Below are positions 1 to 6,361 of a stretch of DNA of 6,361 bases, in pieces; the stretch's first letter is position 1; each line of letters starts with the position of its first letter. The translations under genes and the position numbers were made by a program. Origin of the DNA: an uncultured Lachnobacterium sp. (GTDB lineage Bacteria; Bacillota; Clostridia; Lachnospirales; Lachnospiraceae); NCBI GenBank assembly GCA_945971355.1, contig CAMFPD010000130.1, positions 1 to 6,361 on the forward strand. Direction: 5' to 3'. The notes under the pieces were generated by a model, which saw nothing but the letters and a program-made list of their open reading frames with translations, was not told the origin of the DNA and searched no databases.

Positions 1-10
1 CTAAAATATC

Positions 11-2383
11 TTAGTAATATGAATTACTTGCTTCAGCTTCATTTACCCAGTATGAGCCATAGCTGTCTAAATTCTTTGTAATTCTCTGCGAATCATCTTT
101 TCCTGTGTATACGTACAAATCATCATCTCTTACATATACAATTCTCTTGCTGTTGATGTATGTATATCTGTTTACATCCTTATCAATCTTCTTGTCTTTT
201 CCTGACTTGTCAATAAGGATAAGATCCTGTGAATCATCGATTTGAATGATATTTTCATCGTCAAGAATTGAGCTTGTGTCTACATTCACATCCTTTGCTA
301 CCTTCTTAACTTTTCCACCATTGTAAACCATGAGGTCTCCTTCTCCACCCTTTATATTCTCGAAGAAGTAGAATCCATCTTTAGAACATCCACCATAACA
401 GCCTTCGTCAGACAATGACTGTTTTTCTTTTAACTCTTTTCCTGATACTGTATATAAAATAAGTTCCTGCTCGTAGTAATCATAATCCACTGAGTCTTCA
501 ATGAAACCGATTACAATTTCATCATCGTTAGAAGTTGCATACATATTATATGGAATACCATCTAACTCCTGCTTTTCTGAAGCTCCTACTGCATAGTAGT
601 AAGTGTCTGGTGTACCGTAATAATATGCGTCATCGAGAGCATACTGTACATCTGATGCATAGTAGATTTCGCTAAGCTTAACTGATACATCATCTCCATC
701 CTCTCCGAGACAGCCAAATACGACAATCTTCTTTGCTGCGTTTGCATACAGATTAGAGCTTGCAACATTTTCCTGAATCAGAGTTTCTTTTCCACCATCC
801 AGAATGTATAAGCTATCTTTATTTACATATACTTCTTCTGATTTAAGGTCTTCTCTTAACTGCTCTGTATTTCCTACAGAGTATGCCAAATCCTCATAAT
901 CGTAGTAATCATCCGTGTATCTCTCTTCATCAAAGATATACCAGTTTGTTTTATCAGTATAAACATATGCTTCGCAATTGCTGCTGTATGTATAATACAT
1001 TCCACAGTCTTCATCTTCCCAAAGCCAACTGAAGAAATAATCTGGATCGTCTATGTATTCTTCGTAATCATATTCATCCAAGGCAAGCTCTGGTGTTGTC
1101 TCTGTGAAATAATCTGTCTTAACTGGCTCCTTTAACTCAACAGTCTCCATATCATCTACTACATAATCATAAGCAATGCCAGTCTCACTTTCACTCTTAA
1201 CGTAGTATGCTGTACCTGTCTTTGTATCAATATCTACTACTGATGATACATCCTCTGCAAGTGTTTCTGGCTTTCCACTTCCATCTAATACCTGAAGTTC
1301 ATCATCTGCAAGGATATAAACCTTCTCATCAGAGCTATCTATAGCCTGTAAATATGCATTATCAGCGATTTCATCTTCTTTTTCTGTCTTTGTATTATAT
1401 CCGCAGAAAACGTACTCCATGTCCTTATCATATCCCTGGTAATACAACATATCTCCGCATTTACTTACGATGTACTCTACATCATCATCGATTTCGTTGC
1501 TCTCTTTTCCATTATAGAAGAAAAGCTCTCCATCATAATTTACATAGTAAATCTCTTTTGAAGAAATAGCATATACATCGCTGACATCAGAATCAATTTC
1601 CTTGATGTACTTATCGTTCTTGCTTGTATTCTTCTTTAACTTGCCAAGCTCTACAACAAATAATTCTGATTTTTTCTCATCAACGTATAATAATGACTTG
1701 CCATCATCAATCAACTGTACATTTGAGAAGTATTCCCTTGTATCAGCAATTTCGATTTCAGAATCCTCTTTATCCATGTTTGCCATGTAATAAAGAGCTC
1801 CATCCTTCTCAAATACAATCTGCTTCTCATTTCCACCACCTGATAATGCTCCTACAATCTTAACAATCAGGAAAATAAGAAGTGCTATTACAGCCGCAAT
1901 TACGGCTACAATTATAACTGTCTTTACAACTTTTCCCTTTTTCTCAGTTGCTGGTGTTTCTGCTCCAGCTGGTGCTCCCTGTGGGGCTGGCTGCCATGTC
2001 TGCTGCTGTGGCTGCTCCTGCGCTGGTGCCTGTGGCTGGGCTGGTGCCTGCTGTGGCTGCTCCTGCGCTGCTGCCTGTGGCTGGGCTGGCGCCTGCTGCT
2101 GTGGTTGCTGTGCCTGCTCCTGTGCTGCTGGCTGCTCCTGCGCTGCTGCCTGCTGTTGTGCTTGCTCCTGCGCTGCTGTCTGCTGCTGTGCCTGCTCCTG
2201 TGCTGCTGGCTGCTCCTGCGCTGCTGCCTGCTCCTGCACTGGTGCCTGCTGTTGTGCCTGCTCCTGCGCTGGCTGCTCCTGTACTGGAGTTGCCTGTGGC
2301 TCCACAGGTGTCACCTTAGCTCCACATGATGTGCAAAACAATGAATCATCACTGATTGTTGCACCACAATTGTTACATTTCAT
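11..2383 (-). CDS. Zinc-ribbon, Q/A/P-rich, single-helix protein with propeller-like ectodomain
   Basis: The 790 residues divide clearly. Residues 1-24 are a zinc ribbon of CxxC-x10-CxxC form (C3, C6, C17, C20), as in zinc_ribbon/DZR-type N-termini. Residues ~26-146 are a Q-, A-, P- and E-rich tail built of repeats (QEQPAAQEQAQQ and similar). KKGK at 148-151 leads into one helix (~153-177), so the tail and ribbon are cytoplasmic and the remaining ~600 residues external. The ectodomain holds a dozen or so loose repeats of ~35-45 residues, of the type 'I/LYYV..DG.LY.YDGK...I..DV' (for example EIYYVNYDGELFFYNGK and KRIVYVRDDDLYVYTGK), typical of beta-propeller or DUF5050-like repeats. A Tyr/Asp/Glu-rich stretch lies at 436-498. 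AAGGA lies 7 bases before the ATG. Only 22 bases separate it from permease B, so it belongs to the transporter operon. The role is unknown; a sensor, scaffold or ligand-binding partner of the exporter is plausible but not shown. The stop is 10 bases from the window edge. Confidence 0.92.
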   Translation of the reverse strand: MKCNNCGATISDDSLFCTSCGAKVTPVEPQATPVQEQPAQEQAQQQAPVQEQAAAQEQPAAQEQAQQQTAAQEQAQQQAAAQEQPAAQEQAQQPQQQAPAQPQAAAQEQPQQAPAQPQAPAQEQPQQQTWQPAPQGAPAGAETPATEKKGKVVKTVIIVAVIAAVIALLIFLIVKIVGALSGGGNEKQIVFEKDGALYYMANMDKEDSEIEIADTREYFSNVQLIDDGKSLLYVDEKKSELFVVELGKLKKNTSKNDKYIKEIDSDVSDVYAISSKEIYYVNYDGELFFYNGKESNEIDDDVEYIVSKCGDMLYYQGYDKDMEYVFCGYNTKTEKEDEIADNAYLQAIDSSDEKVYILADDELQVLDGSGKPETLAEDVSSVVDIDTKTGTAYYVKSESETGIAYDYVVDDMETVELKEPVKTDYFTETTPELALDEYDYEEYIDDPDYFFSWLWEDEDCGMYYTYSSNCEAYVYTDKTNWYIFDEERYTDDYYDYEDLAYSVGNTEQLREDLKSEEVYVNKDSLYILDGGKETLIQENVASSNLYANAAKKIVVFGCLGEDGDDVSVKLSEIYYASDVQYALDDAYYYGTPDTYYYAVGASEKQELDGIPYNMYATSNDDEIVIGFIEDSVDYDYYEQELILYTVSGKELKEKQSLSDEGCYGGCSKDGFYFFENIKGGEGDLMVYNGGKVKKVAKDVNVDTSSILDDENIIQIDDSQDLILIDKSGKDKKIDKDVNRYTYINSKRIVYVRDDDLYVYTGKDDSQRITKNLDSYGSYWVNEAEASNSYY
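2007..2096 (-). repeat. In-frame 45-bp tandem repeat
   Basis: Two directly adjacent 45-base copies, 2007-2051 and 2052-2096, differ at two positions (43 of 45 identical). They encode 15-residue units rich in A, P, Q and E at residues ~96-126 of the zinc-ribbon protein. They directly adjoin the 78-base repeat region, forming one repetitive tract of roughly 2000-2281. Confidence 0.9.
2106..2232 (-). repeat. In-frame direct repeat, 49-bp perfect copies at 78-bp spacing
   Basis: Bases 2106-2154 and 2184-2232 are identical over 49 bases, offset by 78 bases (26 codons). They lie in the Q/A/P/E-rich tail of the zinc-ribbon protein, residues ~51-93. The offset is a multiple of three, so gain or loss of one unit keeps the reading frame. 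The tract is GC-rich in contrast to the AT-rich genes around it. Confidence 0.9.
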
Positions 2384-2390
2384 AAACTTT

Positions 2391-2400
2391 TCCTTCCTTT
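2391..2400 (-). promoter_or_regulatory. Ribosome binding site of the zinc-ribbon protein
   Basis: AAAGGAAGGA covers two overlapping Shine-Dalgarno-like cores in the 22-base gap, the nearer one 7 bases before the ATG at 2383. It is the strongest ribosome site in the window and is independent of the previous gene's coding sequence. Confidence 0.85.
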
Positions 2401-2405
2401 CAAAG

Positions 2406-3182
2406 TTATATCGATAAAATTATGCTTAAAATGACGATTACAATTGGAATAATCCCAACTGCCATATCATTGGCAAGACACATCATAAATCTCTGTTTTG
2501 CAGAAATCGAATATAATATGCTGCCTGTGCATGTTTTATCTCTAAAACATATTCCACCCACAATAATAATCATTACAGCAAAAATCCCTGCCGTAATCTG
2601 AGTAAAATATGGTTTTATCATATGTTCATCTTCGGTCTTACTGCCACCGACCTCCTCCCAGTCAATGGTTAAAACCTGTTCTTCTATAAGTAATTCCTGA
2701 TTTTTATCAAGAAGATGCTTCTGTCTATCTTGATTACTATCCCCATATATTTCCTTATCAGCTTCAATCAATATTTCTTCACTTATATTCTGATATGCAG
2801 CTGCATAGATTGCTTCCTTCTCCAATTCACCAGCTCTGGTAAATGGTGACATATAATACTTTATCGTCTCATCCCCATCAAGACTTTCAGGTAATACAAA
2901 TCCGCAATCTATTTTCCCTGTTTTTACACAGGCCTTCATCTCGGCTTCATCTTCAAATCTTACAATCTTAACCGACTGTTCTTCTGTCGCAATCCTATTG
3001 TATATTGCTTCTCCCATCTCACTTTCACAGATTACACCAACCTGAAGTGAATCTCTGGACGGTACTGAAACTCCATTTACAATGCAAATTGCAAGAAGCA
3101 TCACTCCAATTTGAAGATAAAACAACGGCTGCCTTAACTGACGCGCCAGAAAAATCCTAAACCAGGTTAGAAACATTCCCAT
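2406..3182 (-). CDS. ABC-2 type permease B, short form (three predicted helices)
   Basis: This is a second permease, paralogous to the gene before it. Helix 1 is at ~19-40 and an external domain spans ~41-190. Its opening LQVGVICESEM and the segment VKTGKIDCGFVLPESL line up with the matching parts of permease A. Helix 2 is at ~192-214, then a cytoplasmic loop RDKTCTGSILYSISAKQR that corresponds to the conserved loop after helix 2 in this family, then helix 3 (~238-258), inside which the protein ends. Family members usually run to about 350-400 residues with six helices, so the last three are missing. No other minus-strand frame after the stop continues the hydrophobic pattern, because the next gene begins 22 bases later. 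The start is well supported: GGAG lies 7 bases before the ATG at 3182, inside the previous gene, with a 26-base overlap. Whether it is a functional half-permease or a decayed copy is open; the frame is otherwise clean. Confidence 0.85.
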   Translation of the reverse strand: MGMFLTWFRIFLARQLRQPLFYLQIGVMLLAICIVNGVSVPSRDSLQVGVICESEMGEAIYNRIATEEQSVKIVRFEDEAEMKACVKTGKIDCGFVLPESLDGDETIKYYMSPFTRAGELEKEAIYAAAYQNISEEILIEADKEIYGDSNQDRQKHLLDKNQELLIEEQVLTIDWEEVGGSKTEDEHMIKPYFTQITAGIFAVMIIIVGGICFRDKTCTGSILYSISAKQRFMMCLANDMAVGIIPIVIVILSIILSI

Positions 3183-4317
3183 AAATTATCTCCAAAATCA
3201 TTTTATTAATAGACGTTGTATGTAAGATACTCTGTATTTTTTGTAAGATTGTTGGCAAAAAATCAATCGGAACAATAATTCCTGACCCTACCACAATCCA
3301 CAAAATAAATAGCAAAATCACCACCGTAGCAGTTTTCACATCCCTGCACATGGTATAAATGCTATTATAAACAACTGCAAGAATAATGCAAATCGGAATG
3401 ATTTTCACAAATACTAAAACATCCCAATATACCAGATTCAGATAAAATAAATCTGTTATCACACAACCAAATACATAAGTAAGTGATGCAACAATCCAGA
3501 TTAGCTCTGCAAAAATTATTGTTTTCATCACAAACATCCTATGCTTTGTAACTCCATATATTCTAAGCTTTTGCTCGACACTCTCAGATTGTGGCTTGTA
3601 TAAGCCTCCAAAGTACAATCCCGGCAAGAGCATGGATATAAAGAAAATGCAGAAAAAGATGTATCTTTCCATGCTGAGTGTTCCTATAGGAGAAACAACC
3701 TCTGTATCAAAAATATCTGTTCTGCTAAACAGCTTATCTATATATATGTCCATCAGCATGCTGTCAATTTCTTTAGTAGAAATAGGAGCATCAAACTCCC
3801 TTGCAGTATCACATGCCGAATAAATACCTGCAGCCGATGTCTGTAATAGCCTGATTCCATCCTCTAACATATTTTGGAAAAGTGAAAATGACAGAGAACT
3901 TTTATCATTTACATATACCTTCTGTATTACTCCATACTCAGAGTTTACCTGATTATAGAAATCCGTGGAAAAGAAGATACATACCTGCATCTTCCCTTCC
4001 TTCAGATCCTGCATGGCGTTATCTTCATCTTTGTAATAGTTAAAGTCACATATTGTATCCACACTCTCAATTGTTGATGCATATTTAGCTGCCATTTTTA
4101 CCATGGATTCCTCCTCTGGTATAACCACAGCCACCTGCACTTTTTCTATTATTGAATTTTCTGTCAGGATTTTCCCAACCACCATTGCCATTCCAAGCAA
4201 TACCATACATATAATGCAGGCACTTACTATTATTTTGCCTAACAATTTCAGACATCTTTTATTCTGTAATCTGAAAAATGATAGAGATACATTAGTCATA
4301 TTAGTATGCGTTATCAT
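3157..4317 (-). CDS. ABC-2 type permease A (ABC2_membrane_3-like), five predicted helices
   Basis: This is a membrane subunit of the ABC transporter. The 386 residues have the usual ABC-2 layout: helix 1 (~27-49), a large external domain (~50-215), then helices at ~218-240, ~265-290, ~296-320 and ~330-351. The external domain starts with VQVAVVIPEEE and has a later LKEGKMQVCIFF segment, which fits the 'new value / small value allowed' pattern of ABC2_membrane_3 ectodomains. After the last helix comes an amphipathic stretch (LPTILQKIQSILHTT), but the sixth helix expected in the family is absent and the protein stops at residue 386. The start at 4317 overlaps the previous gene by 17 bases and has only a weak GGA 5 bases upstream. 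An alternative ATG at 4299 (Met7) sits one base after the previous stop and has no visible ribosome site. Translation is probably coupled to the upstream gene. It likely pairs with permease B. Confidence 0.88.
   Translation of the reverse strand: MITHTNMTNVSLSFFRLQNKRCLKLLGKIIVSACIICMVLLGMAMVVGKILTENSIIEKVQVAVVIPEEESMVKMAAKYASTIESVDTICDFNYYKDEDNAMQDLKEGKMQVCIFFSTDFYNQVNSEYGVIQKVYVNDKSSLSFSLFQNMLEDGIRLLQTSAAGIYSACDTAREFDAPISTKEIDSMLMDIYIDKLFSRTDIFDTEVVSPIGTLSMERYIFFCIFFISMLLPGLYFGGLYKPQSESVEQKLRIYGVTKHRMFVMKTIIFAELIWIVASLTYVFGCVITDLFYLNLVYWDVLVFVKIIPICIILAVVYNSIYTMCRDVKTATVVILLFILWIVVGSGIIVPIDFLPTILQKIQSILHTTSINKMILEIIYGNVSNLV
3190..3193 (-). promoter_or_regulatory. Ribosome binding site of permease B
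   Basis: GGAG lies 7 bases before the ATG at 3182, inside the end of permease A. It supports this start over the internal ATG two codons later. Confidence 0.75.
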
Positions 4318-5770
4318 ATAAATCCATAGCTATATCATAGAGGTCATCCTCATCCAGCTCTGTTATATCGATCTCTTCACCCTCATATTTTACAAGCTTT
4401 GCATCCTCTGTAATAGAAAATGCGATTTCTACATCTTCTACATCTATTGAAAAATCAAATCCTTTACCATTTTTCTTAAGTGTTCCATCGTACTCAGCAG
4501 AATCATTTCCGATTGTGAAGTCACCCTTCTTAGAATCATACTCAAGCTCAAGTGCTGTATCTCCATCTACTGTAAACTCAAGTGTCTCTACGCTTCCCTT
4601 TGAACTTCCTTCGATTTCAAAGCTTACATCATCCCAGTCATCCTCGAATGTACACTCTACATTCTGTAAGCGGTAGTATCCACCCATGAAAAGGATTTCT
4701 CCTGTTGCTTCATCTGCATCAATATATATTGCTGCAAGCTTATTCTTGTAAATATAAAAGGCAACCTCTATATCATCCATCTCATCGCAGGCATCATATA
4801 TTTCATCAAACATCTCATCATACTCATCCATGTTCACGTCCATGTCATCAAGATAATCCATGCTGTCAAACTGATCTGAGTAGTAATCCTCGATAATCTG
4901 AACCATTGCCTCAATGTCATCTCCGGTGATTTCAGCCTTATAACCCTTTACGTTGCGCTGCTTTCCATCAACCTTACATTTCTTTTTGTCAGCCTTTTCC
5001 CACTTAATTGAGTTGAACTGTTTAACCAGATCCTTGCTTAACTGCTTTGTTGCCTTGCTGTCAACCTGGTCCTCTGCATTATATACCTGCTGCAATGCTG
5101 AATTTATGTCCTCTACACTAACTCCAGCCTCATCAAGCATATCTAGAATATATCCGTCTTGATCATCATTTGTATAATTATATACATATGTATCATCACC
5201 TATAAGTGGAATATATGCCTTAACCTGCTTATCAGTGATGCCAATCATGCCATCAACTGAAACACCTTCTATGTCAATTTTTCCAGAAAGCTGTTTCTCC
5301 TTTGGAGTTGAAACGAATCTTCCCTCAAATCCGTCTCCCTCCGCATCTACATTTGCTACTACTGAGTACTTACCACTTGCAACTAATTTCGCTGCTGAAT
5401 CCAAATTTGCTTCTTTTATAATTGTTGGTGTGTCCTTGAAAGTATTTGCTGTTGCAATCAAAATCTTTCCACCTTTGCCAATTATGGCACTTCTGACAAC
5501 TAAACCAACAACCACTACCGCAGCTACTGCTGCCACACCGATTGCAAGGCCTTTAACCCAGCCATTCTTCTTTGCTGGCTGTGGTACAGTACCTGGTGTT
5601 GGAATTGGTCCTGCTGTTGGTATCGGACCTGGTGCTGGCACTGGTTCAGGCGTTGGTGCCTGCTCTGATGCTGGTGCCTGTTCTGATGTTGGTGCCTGCT
5701 CTGATGTTGGTGTCACAGATTCATCAGACACAATTGGTTCCCCTGTCATTGGATCAAATCTTTTTTCCAT
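4301..5770 (-). CDS. Membrane-anchored protein of unknown function: proline-rich repeat tail, one helix, acidic ectodomain
   Basis: I do not recognise a named family. The 489 residues fall into four parts. Residues 1-13 form a short head containing FDPMTGEPI. Residues 19-66 are a low-complexity tail with three SEQAP hexapeptides followed by GPIPT-type hexapeptides. Residues ~71-98 are one hydrophobic helix preceded by KK, so the tail should be cytoplasmic and the rest external. Residues ~100-489 form an acidic domain with alternating beta-like stretches. It includes a segment (302-333) in which half of the residues are D or E, several of the others being Met, and it ends in another acidic run (471-489). 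There is no lipobox and no cleavable signal; the helix lies too far in for a normal signal peptide. A LolA- or lipoprotein-like beta fold for the ectodomain is possible but only a guess. AAGGAG sits 9 bases before the ATG. The gene lies between the ATPase and permease genes, which suggests an accessory or partner role for the transporter. Function is unproven. Confidence 0.9.
   Translation of the reverse strand: MEKRFDPMTGEPIVSDESVTPTSEQAPTSEQAPASEQAPTPEPVPAPGPIPTAGPIPTPGTVPQPAKKNGWVKGLAIGVAAVAAVVVVGLVVRSAIIGKGGKILIATANTFKDTPTIIKEANLDSAAKLVASGKYSVVANVDAEGDGFEGRFVSTPKEKQLSGKIDIEGVSVDGMIGITDKQVKAYIPLIGDDTYVYNYTNDDQDGYILDMLDEAGVSVEDINSALQQVYNAEDQVDSKATKQLSKDLVKQFNSIKWEKADKKKCKVDGKQRNVKGYKAEITGDDIEAMVQIIEDYYSDQFDSMDYLDDMDVNMDEYDEMFDEIYDACDEMDDIEVAFYIYKNKLAAIYIDADEATGEILFMGGYYRLQNVECTFEDDWDDVSFEIEGSSKGSVETLEFTVDGDTALELEYDSKKGDFTIGNDSAEYDGTLKKNGKGFDFSIDVEDVEIAFSITEDAKLVKYEGEEIDITELDEDDLYDIAMDLYDNAY
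5655..5708 (-). repeat. 18-bp tandem repeat, three copies
   Basis: Three consecutive 18-base units start at 5655, 5673 and 5691, differing by one or two bases. They encode the SEQAP-type hexapeptides near residues 21-39 of the 489-residue protein. The period is a multiple of three, so copy-number change would keep the frame. Confidence 0.9.
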
Positions 5771-5773
5771 TCT

Positions 5774-6361
5774 CTAAATCTCCTTCGTGTAATCTAAGAT
5801 AGTTTTGATATTCCTTTCACTATCATCTATTTTGAAAAGTGTCCCACCCCTCATTATATAACAATGATCTGCTCCGATTATTTCAGATTCCTCGTGAGTG
5901 GTCATTAAAACTATACCACTATTATTTTGATACTTTTTCAGCCATTGTAGCAATTCATCTCTATAGTAGATATCCAATGCTGCTGTAGGCTCATCCATTA
6001 TCAAAAATCCAGGATGTTCAATAACTCCGCAGGCAAGGCTCACTCTTCTTTTCATTCCACCTGAAAGCTTGGATACTTTTGTTTTTAACAGTTCATCCAA
6101 TTCAAACTGTTCCAAAATCACCTCATCAGGTTTGTTTTTATTAAATCCCCAAAGACGTAAATTATCTAGAACAGAAAGCTCTTCCATCAGAGGATTTTCC
6201 TGAGGTACATATCCGCAGTTTTTTCTGAAAACCGCACTGTTTTTCAACGGATTTTCTCCGAAGTAATTAAGCTTTCCACCATCTGGTTCCATGGCTCCTG
6301 CAAGAATCTTAAGAAGGGTAGTTTTACCACAACCATTTCTCCCTACTATAACAACTCTTTC
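5774..6361 (-). CDS. ABC-2 type transporter ATP-binding protein, 5' end cut by window edge
   Basis: This is the nucleotide-binding subunit of an ABC transporter, which hydrolyses ATP at the cytoplasmic face to drive the permeases encoded downstream. The frame is open to the window edge. The first visible residues carry the Walker A motif GRNGCGKTT (visible residues 7-15, bases 6317-6343), so the ATG at 6292 lies inside the domain and is not the start. The other motifs follow in order: Q-loop YVPQEN (Q at ~54), signature LSGGM (~99-103), Walker B FLIMDEP with D and the catalytic E (~123-124), D-loop AALD, and switch histidine in TTHEE (~156). All catalytic motifs look intact. About 195 residues are visible; by comparison with the CcmA-like (COG1131) family some 25-40 N-terminal residues are missing. 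The C-terminus is short, with no added domain. The gene ends 3 bases before the next ATG, and its last codons (AAG GAG) supply that gene's ribosome site. The substrate is unknown. Confidence 0.95.
   Translation of the reverse strand, partial: ERVVIVGRNGCGKTTLLKILAGAMEPDGGKLNYFGENPLKNSAVFRKNCGYVPQENPLMEELSVLDNLRLWGFNKNKPDEVILEQFELDELLKTKVSKLSGGMKRRVSLACGVIEHPGFLIMDEPTAALDIYYRDELLQWLKKYQNNSGIVLMTTHEESEIIGADHCYIMRGGTLFKIDDSERNIKTILDYTKEI
5780..5785 (-). promoter_or_regulatory. Ribosome binding site of the 489-residue protein
   Basis: AAGGAG lies 9 bases upstream of the ATG at 5770. It is formed by the Lys-Glu codons just before the stop of the ATPase gene, so termination of the first gene happens on the start region of the second. 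This fixes the start and suggests translational coupling. Confidence 0.85.

Larger units (their letters stand above)
11..6361 (-). other. Probable five-gene exporter operon
   Basis: Five co-directional genes are joined by a 3-base gap, overlaps of 17 and 26 bases, and a 22-base gap. None of these gaps has room for a promoter and terminator pair. The first gene continues past 6361 and no terminator can be seen in the 10 bases after the last stop, so both operon ends are outside the window. Co-transcription is inferred from layout. Confidence 0.8.

Noticed and set aside
2000..2281. CRISPR-like or intergenic repeat array
   Set aside because: Copies are adjacent or overlapping with no unique spacers, and all periods fit the codons of one protein.
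1948..2319. Plus-strand frame of 123 codons, Ala/Val/Pro/Leu-rich
   Set aside because: It is the complement of the repetitive Q/A/P tract of the zinc-ribbon gene, whose composition keeps other frames open; there is no ribosome site or recognisable domain.
2384..2405. Internal promoter before the zinc-ribbon gene
   Set aside because: The 22-base gap is filled by the ribosome site, and I saw no convincing -35/-10 pair in it.
2384..2440. Frameshift explaining the short permease B
   Set aside because: Other frames around the stop give early stops or run straight into the next gene; no sequence for the missing helices is present.
2406..4317. Permeases A and B as one split gene
   Set aside because: Permease B has its own ribosome site, first helix and complete ectodomain matching those of A, so it is a second copy and not the missing C-terminus of A.
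5235..5777. Plus-strand frame of 180 codons
   Set aside because: It lies opposite the well-supported 489-residue gene, ends in a mirror of its repeat tract, and has no domain of its own.
5774..6292. ATPase gene starting at the ATG at 6292
   Set aside because: The same frame is open to 6361 and encodes the Walker A motif upstream of that ATG, so the gene is partial at the window edge.

Overview
This window looks like low-to-moderate GC Clostridia DNA, most probably a Lachnospiraceae relative. The basis is the AT-rich codon use, strong AAGGAG/GGAGG-type ribosome sites, and the zinc-ribbon and single-helix membrane proteins with very acidic ectodomains. The assignment is inferred from style only; there is no marker gene.

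Every real gene reads on the minus strand, so the operon runs from 6361 down to 11. In transcription order it holds: (1) the C-terminal ~195 residues of an ABC-2 type ATPase, cut by the window edge; (2) a 489-residue membrane-anchored protein of unknown function, with a repeat-rich N-terminal tail, one helix and a large acidic external domain; (3) a 386-residue ABC-2 permease; (4) a second, paralogous permease of only 258 residues that ends in its third helix; (5) a 790-residue protein with an N-terminal zinc ribbon, a long Q/A/P/E-rich tail, one helix and a ~600-residue external domain of propeller-like repeats. Junctions are a 3-base gap, a 17-base overlap, a 26-base overlap and a 22-base gap, so the genes are very likely co-transcribed and partly translationally coupled. 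No promoter or terminator is visible; the operon may extend past both ends. No intergenic stretch is longer than 22 bases.

The working picture is an ABC-2 exporter (ATPase plus two unequal permeases) made together with two bitopic proteins built on the same plan: flexible repeat-rich cytoplasmic tail, one helix, large acidic ectodomain. The substrate cannot be read from the sequence. The points most worth following are the link between exporter and anchored proteins, the shortened permeases, and the near-perfect in-frame DNA repeats that could let the cytoplasmic tails vary in length. No RNA gene, CRISPR array or insertion sequence was seen.
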